Of a stretch of DNA of 64,000 bases, positions 1 to 7,389 are shown piece after piece (position 1 is the first letter of the stretch; every line of letters starts with the position of its first letter). The position numbers and the translations under genes are program-made. The notes under the pieces are model-generated. The model saw only the letters and a list, made by a program, of their open reading frames with translations. It ran no database searches and was not told the DNA's origin. This DNA comes from Cryobacterium sp. PH29-G1 (GTDB lineage: Bacteria; Actinomycetota; Actinomycetes; Actinomycetales; Microbacteriaceae). The stretch spans positions 1-64,000 of the forward strand of contig NZ_JASISY010000001.1 of NCBI RefSeq assembly GCF_030063365.1. The letters are read 5' to 3'.

Positions 1-1992
1 GCGCTCGGTGGGTCCAGTGCCGAGTTCGCCGGGCTGTCTGATGCGCAGGTGCTTACGGCGCGCGGTCCGATTGCTGATCTGTTGCGGTTGAGCAATACGG
101 TGGCGGCGTTGTTGGCGGGCACGATTGCGCAGCGGTCCCGGCCGGAGCTGGGTCAGGCCGGGTTGGCGGCCCGGAACGGGTTCAGCAACCCGACGTTGAT
201 GGTGCAGCAGGCCACCGGTTTGAGTCGGGTCGAGGCCGGCCGGCTGGTTGCTGTCGGGGTGCTGATGAGCGACACGGAGACGGCGGAGCGGGAGGCTGCC
301 GCCGCGCGGGAAGCCGCTGCCGCACGGGAAGCCGCGCGGGTGGCGCAGGCCGCCGCCGAAGCTGCGGCGGCGGATGCGGCTGCTGCGGCGGTCGAAGCTG
401 CGGTCGAGGCTGCGGTCGATGCGCAGCGTGCGGCGGAGTGGGAAGCGGCCCAGTGGGAGGCGCGGGAGGCCGATCGAGCCGCCGCGTGGGCCGAACTGCA
501 CCCCGATCTGCCGCTCCCTGACGCCCCGCCCCGGCCTGGGCCGGTCATCGCAACGGTTCCGATCGCACCGGTCGTGCTGGTGCCACTGGTACCACCGCTG
601 GTGCCTCCGCTGCCACCGCTGCCGCTGGTGCCGGTGGTGGTGGTGCCGTGGCAGGCGCCGATTATGCACGCGATCACCGCGGGCATTTTTTCGCCCGGTG
701 TCGGCGATGCCCTGCTGCGCGGCCTCGGCACCCTCGACCAGGCGATCACGGCCGAGAAACTCGCCGCCGCCCTGCGGCTGTTGCTGGTCGAGGCGCCGGG
801 CCTGAACACCGAGCAAGCGTTCAAACGGGCCCGCCGCCTGCGTGACGAACTGGACGCGGCGGGTATTCTGGCGCGGGAGAAGCAGGCCCGCGACGACACC
901 ACCTGGTCGCTCTGGCGGCGCGCGGACGGCATGGTCACCCTGCACGCGCTGCTGCCGCCGGAGCAGGGCGAACTATGGATCGCGACCTATGACGCGCTGA
1001 CCAGTCCGCGGCGCGGCGGGGTGCGGTTCGTCGACCCGGAACGAGCCGCGTGGGCGCAGAGCGTGAAAGACGACCCCCGCACCCTCGCCCAGATCGCCGC
1101 GGACTCCTTCACCCAACTACTCAAACTCGGCGCCGACGCCGACCCCAACACCCTCTTCGGTGGCCGCCGCCCGGTCGTGCGCGTCATCGTCACCGAACAC
1201 AACCGCCCCACCACAATCCCCGCCCCGACCGCAGCTGCTCCGACCGCGGCTACTCCGACCGCGGCTACCCCCAGCGGGCCTGCTCCTGGCGCGGCTCCTC
1301 GCGCGGCTGCTCCCACCGGGAGCCCGCCAGCCGCCACAGCCGCCACCGGGTCGAGGGCGTTCGGCTACCTCGAGGGCAATCCGGCACCGGTATCGGCCGA
1401 GACGATCGATCGACACCTCTGTGACTCCGGCTACCTCGGCATCCTGTTCGACCAAACCGGACAGCCCCTCAACGTCGGACGCGACCAACGCCTCTTCACC
1501 CCAGAGCAACGCCAAGCCCTCGCCGTGCGCGACGGCGGATGCCGCTGGCCCGGCTGCGAACAACCACCATCCTGGAGCGAAGCCCACCACATCGAAAACT
1601 GGCTCGCCGCCAACGGCCTCACCAACATCGACCAAGCCATCCTGCTCTGCACCCCACACCACCTACTGCTCCACAACCGCGGCTGGAAAACACTCCTCCA
1701 CAACGACCAATACTGGCTGCAACCCCCGGCCGACATCGATCCCCAACAAACACCGATCGAACTGCCCGGCAAGAACCCCCTCCTGACCCAGAACCTGACG
1801 CCCGTCCCGACGCCCCCACTCATTGAGAGTCCGCACCCTCCCGCGACTGGCACGACAGCTACCGGCGGGCGACTGCACGATGGTCTCGACAGGCTCGACC
1901 AACGGAAGGGAAACAACCTCGCAGGCGAGCCAGGTCAACGAGACGGGGGCGTTCCGACTCCGGAGCGCCCGCGCGACGATTATCGAAACTAA
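1..1992 (+). CDS. DUF222 / HNH endonuclease domain protein (13E12 family), 5' partial
   Basis: The reading frame is open from base 1, so the start lies left of the window; 663 codons are visible. The N-terminal part (to about codon 380) has the helical DUF222 pattern of actinobacterial 13E12-repeat proteins. It is interrupted by an Ala/Glu-rich stretch (about codons 95-160) and a Pro/Val-rich stretch (about 175-215). A Pro/Ala/Thr linker (about 405-450) leads to a C-terminal HNH nuclease domain at about codons 510-565, with CRWPGC, the HH pair of EAHHIENW, and CTPHH. Such proteins are often present in many copies per genome and are assumed to cleave or bind DNA; their role is not settled. The tail after the HNH domain is Pro/Thr-rich and unconserved in character. 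Family assignment is secure; function is inferred from the HNH motif only. Confidence 0.88.
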   Translation, partial: ALGGSSAEFAGLSDAQVLTARGPIADLLRLSNTVAALLAGTIAQRSRPELGQAGLAARNGFSNPTLMVQQATGLSRVEAGRLVAVGVLMSDTETAEREAAAAREAAAAREAARVAQAAAEAAAADAAAAAVEAAVEAAVDAQRAAEWEAAQWEAREADRAAAWAELHPDLPLPDAPPRPGPVIATVPIAPVVLVPLVPPLVPPLPPLPLVPVVVVPWQAPIMHAITAGIFSPGVGDALLRGLGTLDQAITAEKLAAALRLLLVEAPGLNTEQAFKRARRLRDELDAAGILAREKQARDDTTWSLWRRADGMVTLHALLPPEQGELWIATYDALTSPRRGGVRFVDPERAAWAQSVKDDPRTLAQIAADSFTQLLKLGADADPNTLFGGRRPVVRVIVTEHNRPTTIPAPTAAAPTAATPTAATPSGPAPGAAPRAAAPTGSPPAATAATGSRAFGYLEGNPAPVSAETIDRHLCDSGYLGILFDQTGQPLNVGRDQRLFTPEQRQALAVRDGGCRWPGCEQPPSWSEAHHIENWLAANGLTNIDQAILLCTPHHLLLHNRGWKTLLHNDQYWLQPPADIDPQQTPIELPGKNPLLTQNLTPVPTPPLIESPHPPATGTTATGGRLHDGLDRLDQRKGNNLAGEPGQRDGGVPTPERPRDDYRN

Positions 1993-2034
1993 ATCGTCGC
2001 TGGAAGCTAACCGTCAGCCGTCAGCATTACCTCT

Positions 2035-3087
2035 CTACTTGCGCATGTTCGCCTTGCGGATGCGCCGGCCGTCGGCGACGGTCTGCATCTCCTTCAGCGC
2101 GGCCTTCTGGCTCTTCTTGGTGCCCCGTGGTGGCAGCTGGATGTTTTTCTCGGCGGCGATGCCGGCCTGCAGCTGGCGGCCGCGTTCGAGCTCAGCGTCG
2201 AATTCGGCACCGAACAGCAACGCGAGGTTTGTCAGCCAGAGCCAGAGCAGAAAGATCACAATGCCGGCCAGCGAGCCGTAGGTTTTGGCATAGTTGGAAA
2301 AGGTCGTGACGTAAAAGCCGAACCCGAGGGACGCCACGACCATGACCACGAGGGCGAGCAGCGCCCCGAGGCTCAACCAGCGAAACTTCGGCTGCCGCAC
2401 ATTGGGTGTGAAGTAGTACAGCACCGCAATCAACAGCACGACCGCTGCCGCGAGGACCGGCCACTTGGCTATGGACCAGACCACCTGCACGGTCTGGCCG
2501 AGGCCGAGGGCGGCGCCGACGGCATCCGCTATCGGTCCGGAAATCGCCAGGATGAGCACGACGAGGAGGAGCAGCACGATGCCGATAACGGTCACCAACA
2601 GCTGCGTGGGTTTGAGCTTGAGAAACGACCGGCCTTCGTCGATTTCGTAGATGCGGTTCATGGCCCGGCTGAACGCACCGACATACCCCGATGCCGACCA
2701 GATCGCCACGGCGATACCGGCCACCAGCGCGAATCCCGCCGACGGCGATGTGCTGAACTGTTCGATCGGCCCGCGAATGACATCGAGGGCGTCGCCCGGG
2801 GCAACCGCGGCGAGGATGTTCAGCAACGTGTCGGCGGACTGCTTACCCTGCCCGAACACCCCGAGCAGTGACACCAGAGCGATGAGCGCCGGAAAGAGCG
2901 ACAAGACGGCATAGTACGTGAGCGAGGCCGCAATGTCGGTGCACTGGTCGGTGCCGAATTCTCCCAGAGTGCGTTTGAAGACGTACTTCCACGAGGTCTT
3001 GGTCACATCGGCGGGGGTATCGGGCTTGCGGTCGGCATCCGGTTCCGGGGCGTCGGTACGTTTCTGGCTCTGGCCTTTGTTCGTCAT
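2035..3087 (-). CDS. YihY/BrkB family inner-membrane protein
   Basis: A 350-residue protein with a polar charged N-terminus (about 45 residues) followed by several hydrophobic segments, for example near residues 65-90, 125-150, 180-210, 215-235, 245-275 and 280-310. The segment ending in GTDQCTDIAASLTYYAVLSL and the later SGYVGAFSRAMNRIYEI are typical of the YihY/BrkB (formerly RNase BN-like) family. The ATG at 3087 was chosen because AGGAG sits 6 bases upstream; the frame extends further upstream, but that part would overlap the divergent neighbour and lacks family character. The family is an envelope protein group of unknown biochemical activity; early claims of ribonuclease activity were wrong. 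It is transcribed away from the DinB-like gene. Confidence 0.9.
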   Translation of the reverse strand: MTNKGQSQKRTDAPEPDADRKPDTPADVTKTSWKYVFKRTLGEFGTDQCTDIAASLTYYAVLSLFPALIALVSLLGVFGQGKQSADTLLNILAAVAPGDALDVIRGPIEQFSTSPSAGFALVAGIAVAIWSASGYVGAFSRAMNRIYEIDEGRSFLKLKPTQLLVTVIGIVLLLLVVLILAISGPIADAVGAALGLGQTVQVVWSIAKWPVLAAAVVLLIAVLYYFTPNVRQPKFRWLSLGALLALVVMVVASLGFGFYVTTFSNYAKTYGSLAGIVIFLLWLWLTNLALLFGAEFDAELERGRQLQAGIAAEKNIQLPPRGTKKSQKAALKEMQTVADGRRIRKANMRK

Positions 3088-3256
3088 GGGAGTCTCCTGC
3101 TCGGCTCGAATGAAGCCGGGGGTCGCGAATCGGTAGGGCAACGGCGATCCCCGGCGGTGAAAATATACTGCGTTCTGGAGCCCGGCGTGCGCACCGCGCG
3201 GCCGGCCTCGGCTCAGGGTGTATCCGATCGCCGAAAGGCGTGCTAATTTTCCCCAG

Positions 3257-3838
3257 ATGAAGCAGAGAGAGATGTTCCTACAAGCGGATGCTGCGTTGCG
3301 CTCCGTCATTGACCAGATCACTCCGGAGCAGCTGGACCAGCGGGCCCCCGCCGAGTGGTCGCAGAAGGCGAACCCGACCCTGCGCGACATCCTCGCCGAC
3401 CACGCCGAGGACGAAGCCTGGCTCCCCGCGGTGCTCGCGGGGCGCACCATTGACGAGGTGGGGGACGCCTACAAGGGAGATCTGCTCGGCGAGGATCCGA
3501 TCGGCAATTACGACCGCATCAACGAGGCGACGACGAAGGTCGTCACCGGCGACCTCGACCCGAATAAGGTCGTGCACCTCAGCTATGGGGACTACTCGCT
3601 GGGCGAAGCTCTGCAGCACACCGCCCTGTACCGTGCCTTCCAAGCCTGGAGTATTGCGCACCACATCGGCCTCGACTACTCGCTGCCCGACGAGCTGGTG
3701 GAGAACCTCTGGGAGCAGATCGCGCCCGACATCGAGATGTGGCGGGGTTTCGGTGTGTTTCCACCCGAGGTGCCCGTGCCAGCCGACGCAAATCGAGAGG
3801 TTCAGCTGCTGGGCAAGGCCGGGTACTGGCGCGAGTAG
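3257..3838 (+). CDS. DinB-like / mycothiol-dependent maleylpyruvate isomerase-fold protein
   Basis: A 193-residue protein with the four-helix character of the DinB/MDMPI superfamily. It starts with helix 1 (LQADAALRSVIDQI), then PTLRDILADHAEDEAWLPAVLAG, whose His is at the usual first metal-ligand position, and a later ALYRAFQAWSIAHHIG with the second His cluster. This suggests a metal-binding, possibly thiol-dependent enzyme; the substrate cannot be told. The start is uncertain: ATG 3257 was taken because homologous character begins there, but GTG 3218 and ATG 3272 are in frame and none has a strong Shine-Dalgarno site. It is divergent from the BrkB-type gene and convergent with the Lrp-type regulator. 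Confidence 0.7.
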   Translation: MKQREMFLQADAALRSVIDQITPEQLDQRAPAEWSQKANPTLRDILADHAEDEAWLPAVLAGRTIDEVGDAYKGDLLGEDPIGNYDRINEATTKVVTGDLDPNKVVHLSYGDYSLGEALQHTALYRAFQAWSIAHHIGLDYSLPDELVENLWEQIAPDIEMWRGFGVFPPEVPVPADANREVQLLGKAGYWRE

Positions 3839-3862
3839 CGGTGCACCGGATCTGCTCCGGAT

Positions 3863-4348
3863 CTACTCGGGGGCGACTCCGTTGTAGAAGTGCTCGAACA
3901 CCATGCTCGTTCGGGTAGAGGCGACGGCGGGATTGGCCGAGAGGTTTTCGAGTACGAAATCGCGCACGTCGTCGGTGTCGCGGGCCGAGAGCTGAATGAT
4001 GAAGTCCTCAGATCCGCCCAGAAAGAACAGTTGTACCACCCGCGGCATCACCCGGATCGAATCACGAAAAGCCGGAATGTGGGTGCGGGCTCCCGCGCGA
4101 ATGCTCACGCTGATCAGTGCCTGCAAGCCGAGCCCGATCGATTTCGGGTCGACCATGGCCGTGAACCCCGTGATGATTTTCCGATTGACCAGCGAGCGCA
4201 CGCGGGCAACGCAGGTGGACTCGGCGATTCCAGCCGCGCTGGCCAGTCTGCTGTTCGTGGTGCGGGAATCTGCCTGCAGGGCAGCGACCAAAATGCGGTC
4301 GACCTCGTCGAGAGTCTCAACAACCCGAATCCTCTTCGCTTCTGCCAT
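3863..4348 (-). CDS. Lrp/AsnC family transcriptional regulator (AldR-like)
   Basis: A 161-residue protein. Residues about 12-70 form the Lrp winged-helix DNA-binding domain (LDEVDRILVAALQADSR, then SRLASAAGIAESTCVARVRSL). Residues about 75-155 form the RAM ligand-binding/oligomerisation domain (LISVSIRAGAR, LGGSEDFIIQLSARDTDDVR, STRTSMVFEHF). The start ATG has GGAG 8 bases upstream. It is transcribed divergently from ald with 149 bp between the start codons. In mycobacteria an Lrp-type regulator, AldR, sits next to ald and controls it in response to amino acids. By position and family this gene is a strong candidate for the ald regulator; that role is inferred. Confidence 0.92.
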   Translation of the reverse strand: MAEAKRIRVVETLDEVDRILVAALQADSRTTNSRLASAAGIAESTCVARVRSLVNRKIITGFTAMVDPKSIGLGLQALISVSIRAGARTHIPAFRDSIRVMPRVVQLFFLGGSEDFIIQLSARDTDDVRDFVLENLSANPAVASTRTSMVFEHFYNGVAPE

Positions 4349-4378
4349 TGCGCATCTCCAGCCGGCCGCATATTTTGT

Positions 4379-4421
4379 GGAATTTTCCCCAAGTCTGGCA
4401 GATTCTACGGATTTTACCTAG
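4379..4421. promoter_or_regulatory. AT-rich putative Lrp-type operator between the regulator and ald
   Basis: The divergent intergenic region has an unusually A/T-rich patch for this genome. It contains GGAATTTTCC (4379-4388), a GGAA/TTCC dyad around TT, and a similar GGATTTTACC 28 bases further on (4409-4418). Lrp-family dimers bind degenerate, phased A/T-rich dyads, and near three helical turns of spacing would fit. No binding data are available, so this is inference from pattern and position. Confidence 0.4.
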
Positions 4422-4497
4422 CGGAAACGAATCAATAGCAGTCTTACGTCTATCAAAAGCCGAGTCGTTCGGCAGCAACAACCGAGACGGAGCACTT

Positions 4498-5613
4498 ATG
4501 TTGGTTGGCATTCCCACAGAGATCAAGAACAACGAGAACCGCGTCGCGATCACCCCGGCCGGCGTGAATGAGCTCACGCGCCGAGGTCACGAGGTCATCA
4601 TCGAAAAGGGGGCTGGACTCGGTTCGAGCATCACGGATGATGCTTTTCGCCTGGCCGGGGCATCCATTGTCGCCACCGCTGCCGAAGTGTGGGCCGCGGC
4701 CGAACTACTCCTTAAGGTGAAGGAGCCCATCGCCAGCGAGTACCCGCTGATGCGCCAGGGCCAGGTGCTGTTCACCTACCTGCACTTGGCGGCATCCGCT
4801 GAGTGCACCGACGCGCTGCTGGCGTCGGGCACGACCGCCATCGCCTATGAAACCGTGCAACTGGATGACCGCAGCCTGCCGCTGCTCTCGCCGATGAGCG
4901 AGGTCGCCGGTCGACTCTCGGTTCAGGTCGGCGCGTACCACCTGTTGAGCGCCAACGGTGGCAGTGGAATTCTGCTCGGGGGAGTGCCGGGAACGCCCAA
5001 GGCCAAGGTCGTCGTGATCGGCGGTGGCGTCGCCGGCGAGCACGCCGCGGCCAACGCGCTCGGTATGGGCGCCGACGTGACCATCATCGACCTATCGCTG
5101 GCTCGCCTGCGCCAGCTCGAAGCTCGCTTCAACGGCGAGATCCAGACGCGCGCGTCGACCCAGTATGAGATCGCCGAGCAGGTACGGGAAGCCGATCTCG
5201 TGATCGGCTCCGTGCTCATCCCGGGAGCGCAGGCACCCAAGCTCGTCACCGACGCCATGGTCGCCTCGATGAAGCCGGGCTCCGTGCTCGTGGACATCGC
5301 CATCGACCAGGGCGGCTGCTTCGAGGGCTCGCACGCGACAACACACGACAACCCCACCTTTGCCGTGCACGACAGCGTCTACTACTGCGTCGCCAACATG
5401 CCGGGCGCCGTGCCGGCCACGTCGACCCGCGCACTGACCAACGCGACGTTGCCCTACGTCGTCGCGCTGGCTCAAAAGGGGTGGAAGAAGGCCATCGCCG
5501 AAGACGCCGCTCTCGCCAAGGGCCTCAACACCCACGACGGTCGCATCACCAACCCGCACGTCGCCTGGGCGTTCCACGCCGAATTGCTCACCGTCGCGGA
5601 CGCGATCGCCTGA
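4498..5613 (+). CDS. ald: Alanine dehydrogenase
   Basis: A 371-residue enzyme of the usual length for L-alanine dehydrogenase, which converts L-alanine reversibly to pyruvate and ammonia with NAD. The N-terminus [18 protein letters not shown] is typical. K75 in the KVKEP motif and H96 in TYLHLA match the catalytic lysine and histidine known in the mycobacterial enzyme. The NAD-binding Rossmann motif is [14 protein letters not shown] at about 167-180, followed by the acidic D in TIIDLS. The ATG at 4498 has GGAG 5-8 bases upstream; an upstream in-frame extension reaches into the regulator and is unlikely. It is probably controlled by the divergent Lrp-type gene and ends at a hairpin shared with the convergent SDR gene. 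Confidence 0.97.
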   Translation: MLVGIPTEIKNNENRVAITPAGVNELTRRGHEVIIEKGAGLGSSITDDAFRLAGASIVATAAEVWAAAELLLKVKEPIASEYPLMRQGQVLFTYLHLAASAECTDALLASGTTAIAYETVQLDDRSLPLLSPMSEVAGRLSVQVGAYHLLSANGGSGILLGGVPGTPKAKVVVIGGGVAGEHAAANALGMGADVTIIDLSLARLRQLEARFNGEIQTRASTQYEIAEQVREADLVIGSVLIPGAQAPKLVTDAMVASMKPGSVLVDIAIDQGGCFEGSHATTHDNPTFAVHDSVYYCVANMPGAVPATSTRALTNATLPYVVALAQKGWKKAIAEDAALAKGLNTHDGRITNPHVAWAFHAELLTVADAIA

Positions 5614-5633
5614 CACTCACTCCATCACTGAGA

Positions 5634-5689
5634 ACGCCCCGTTCTTCCGGAGCTGCCGTTCACGCGGCGATTCCGGAAGAGCGGGGCGT
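5634..5689. terminator. Bidirectional hairpin terminator between ald and the SDR gene
   Basis: A long imperfect stem: ACGCCCCG (5634-5641) pairs with CGGGGCGT (5682-5689), and TCTTCCGGA (5643-5651) pairs with TCCGGAAGA (5672-5680), with a further GC-rich inner stem. It lies between convergent genes. The U tract is poor on both strands, so termination may be weak or Rho-assisted. Confidence 0.7.
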
Positions 5690-5708
5690 CTTGGCGTTCG
5701 CCCGCGTG

Positions 5709-6464
5709 CTACTGAGCGGTGTAACCGCCATCGACGAGATGGTAGCTGCCGCTAATGAAGGAGGCGGCGTCGGAGACGAGGAAAGCCACGAGTGCGGCGA
5801 CCTCGTCGGGCTCGCCGAGGCGACCGAGCGCGTGTTTGGTGGCGAGGAAGGCCTGGGTGTCGTCATCCACATTGGAATCGACCAGGGGGGTGTGGATGAA
5901 GCCGGGGCCGACAGCGTTGGTGCGCACGTTCTGGGCGCCATACTCGAGGGCTGCGTTCTTGGTGAGTCCGAGCAGCCCGTGCTTGGCCGCGACATAGGCC
6001 GATGACTGGGGAAATCCGACGGAGCCGAGGATCGATGCCATGTTGACGATCGCGCCGCCACCGTTGGCCGCGATGGCCGGTAGCTGAAATTTGAGGCCGT
6101 AGAACACAGCGTTGAGGTTGATTTCAATCACCTGACGCCAGCTTTCGAGCGAGTAATCGCCAATGAGTGCGGCTTCTCCGCCGATGCCGGCATTGTTCAC
6201 GGCGATCTTGAGCGGAGCGAGCGCGTTGGCAACCGCGATGGCGCCCTCGGCGATGGCCGGATCGCTGGAGTCTCCGACGAACGAGATGGCGATCCCGCCG
6301 GCGGCGATGATCTCGGCCACGACGGCATCCGCTGGCCCGGCATTGATGTCGGCGACGACAACGGATGCCCCGTTCGCGGCCAGCTCCAGGGCGACGGCCC
6401 GCCCGATGCCAGACCCGGCTCCGGTCACGATTGCTGAGCGATGTGCCACGTCATACGTTGCCAT
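5709..6464 (-). CDS. SDR family oxidoreductase
   Basis: A 251-residue classical short-chain dehydrogenase/reductase. It has the cofactor motif TGAGSGIG at 14-21, an acidic residue in VVVADI that favours NAD(H), the NNAG motif at 90-93, and catalytic S144, Y157 and K161 (SAYVAAK). The C-terminus ISGSYHLVDGGYTAQ is typical of 3-oxoacyl reductase and sugar or alcohol dehydrogenase members. The substrate cannot be inferred. ATG 6464 has GGAG 6 bases upstream. It lies 100 bp downstream of the MarR-type gene on the same strand and may be co-transcribed with it. Confidence 0.92.
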   Translation of the reverse strand: MATYDVAHRSAIVTGAGSGIGRAVALELAANGASVVVADINAGPADAVVAEIIAAGGIAISFVGDSSDPAIAEGAIAVANALAPLKIAVNNAGIGGEAALIGDYSLESWRQVIEINLNAVFYGLKFQLPAIAANGGGAIVNMASILGSVGFPQSSAYVAAKHGLLGLTKNAALEYGAQNVRTNAVGPGFIHTPLVDSNVDDDTQAFLATKHALGRLGEPDEVAALVAFLVSDAASFISGSYHLVDGGYTAQ

Positions 6465-6564
6465 GATGATCTCCAAGTCTCGCCGGAAGGTGCGACGCGC
6501 AGCTGCCGACGTGCGATTTCGATTGTTTGGTCTGTGTCTGAGACCGTACACCGAGTGGCCTTGA

Positions 6565-7011
6565 CTATGGCGTGCTAGTGGCGGCGATGACCCGGTGGAG
6601 CGCGTTGCGCAGGGTGGCCAGGTCATCGAGGGGAATATTCAGAGCGGCGACGACCCGTGGCGGAATGGTCTCGGCCACCGCGCGCAGGGCCAGGCCGCGC
6701 TCGGTCAGCGTGACATCGAGGGTGCGTTCGTCGGCCGGGCGGCGTTGACGGCGCACATATCCCGTCGCCTCCAGCCGTTTGAGCAGGGGGGAGAGGGTGG
6801 CCGGCTCAAGGCACAGGGTCTGGCTCAGGCCCTTGAGCGTGCGCGGACTCTCGTCCCAGAGGGCGAGCATCACCAGGTACTGCGGGTGGGTCAGACCGAG
6901 CGGCTCCAGAATGGGCCGATACAGGCCAATGACATTGCGCGATGCGATCGCCAGGGCAAAGCAGACCTGATTATCGAGAGCGAGGGGGTTCTCGAGCGTT
7001 GACGATGTCAT
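6565..7011 (-). CDS. MarR family regulator, OhrR-like
   Basis: A 148-residue winged-helix regulator. The N-terminus LDNQVCFALAIASRNVIGLY carries Cys17 at the position of the peroxide-sensing cysteine of OhrR. The order continues as in OhrR: LTHPQYLVMLALWDE, LCLEPATLSPLLKRLEATGYV and the wing RRQRRPADERTLDVTLTERG. OhrR normally senses organic hydroperoxides and represses ohr, but no ohr gene is visible here. The neighbours are an SDR gene downstream and a divergent small zinc-ribbon-like gene plus aldehyde dehydrogenase. It is likely autoregulated through the dyad at 7052-7063. OhrR-like is supported by the cysteine position; the inducer is not known. Confidence 0.88.
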   Translation of the reverse strand: MTSSTLENPLALDNQVCFALAIASRNVIGLYRPILEPLGLTHPQYLVMLALWDESPRTLKGLSQTLCLEPATLSPLLKRLEATGYVRRQRRPADERTLDVTLTERGLALRAVAETIPPRVVAALNIPLDDLATLRNALHRVIAATSTP

Positions 7012-7051
7012 GGGGTGTTCCGTTCCGGCCGGTTGTCCTTGGTGCTATTAC

Positions 7052-7063
7052 TTAGTACACTAA
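7052..7063. promoter_or_regulatory. Putative MarR/OhrR operator overlapping divergent promoters
   Basis: TTAGTACACTAA is an inverted repeat (TTAGT / ACTAA around AC) between the MarR-type gene and the small + strand gene. Read on the + strand, TACACT (7056-7061) could be a -10 element 7 bases before ATG 7069, which would make that mRNA leaderless. Occupancy would then block transcription toward the small gene and probably also toward the regulator. Inferred from symmetry and position. Confidence 0.55.
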
Positions 7064-7068
7064 CAGTT

Positions 7069-7311
7069 ATGACACACGGCAAGGAATCCCACCCGCGCAA
7101 CAGAAGGCCCGGCGCCCTGACGGCCTGGCTCAATGGTCGGCTGCTTCCCATCCTCGGGCCGCCACCCGTTGGCCCGAGCGGGTCGGACCTGCTGCCCCCC
7201 GCGCCGGCTCCCGTGCGCGCCTGCCCGGTCTGCGCCCAGCCGATGGACCAGCACGACATCGACCGCACCGGGGAGCGCACCCAGCTGCACTGCCCGGTCG
7301 CCGCGCACTAA
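7069..7311 (+). CDS. Small zinc-ribbon-like hypothetical protein
   Basis: An 80-residue protein with a basic Pro/Leu-rich N-terminus and a C-terminal CPVCAQPMDQHDIDRTG followed by LHCPV. The CxxC plus a later Cys and His residues suggest a small metal-binding fold. I recognise the type as a conserved actinobacterial hypothetical, but no function is known to me. No Shine-Dalgarno site is visible; the TACACT -10-like element 7 bases upstream suggests a leaderless transcript. It sits between the MarR-type operator and the aldehyde dehydrogenase gene, so it may belong to that regulon. Confidence 0.65.
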   Translation: MTHGKESHPRNRRPGALTAWLNGRLLPILGPPPVGPSGSDLLPPAPAPVRACPVCAQPMDQHDIDRTGERTQLHCPVAAH

Positions 7312-7389
7312 CTCGTTCCGTGGATGCCGCCGGTCTCGACCGCGGGCAGCCACGGGCGCACTAGGCTGGGCGGCAATCACGGGAGATCG

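Noticed and set aside
1-1992. The HNH protein considered as a homing endonuclease in an intron or intein
   Set aside because: The DUF222 plus HNH arrangement is a free-standing actinobacterial family, and no split host gene is visible around it.
1823-2281. An open frame overlapping the end of the HNH gene and the BrkB gene
   Set aside because: It crosses the 3' ends of two supported genes in another frame and has no ribosome-binding site or recognisable product.
3218-3256. Longer start (GTG 3218) for the DinB-like gene
   Set aside because: The extra 13 residues have no helix or family character; left as an alternative only.
3246-4391. Identical AATTTTCCCCA at 3246-3256 and 4381-4391 considered as a shared regulator site
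   Set aside because: An 11-base match in A/T-rich spots with different symmetry around it; too little to claim a common site.
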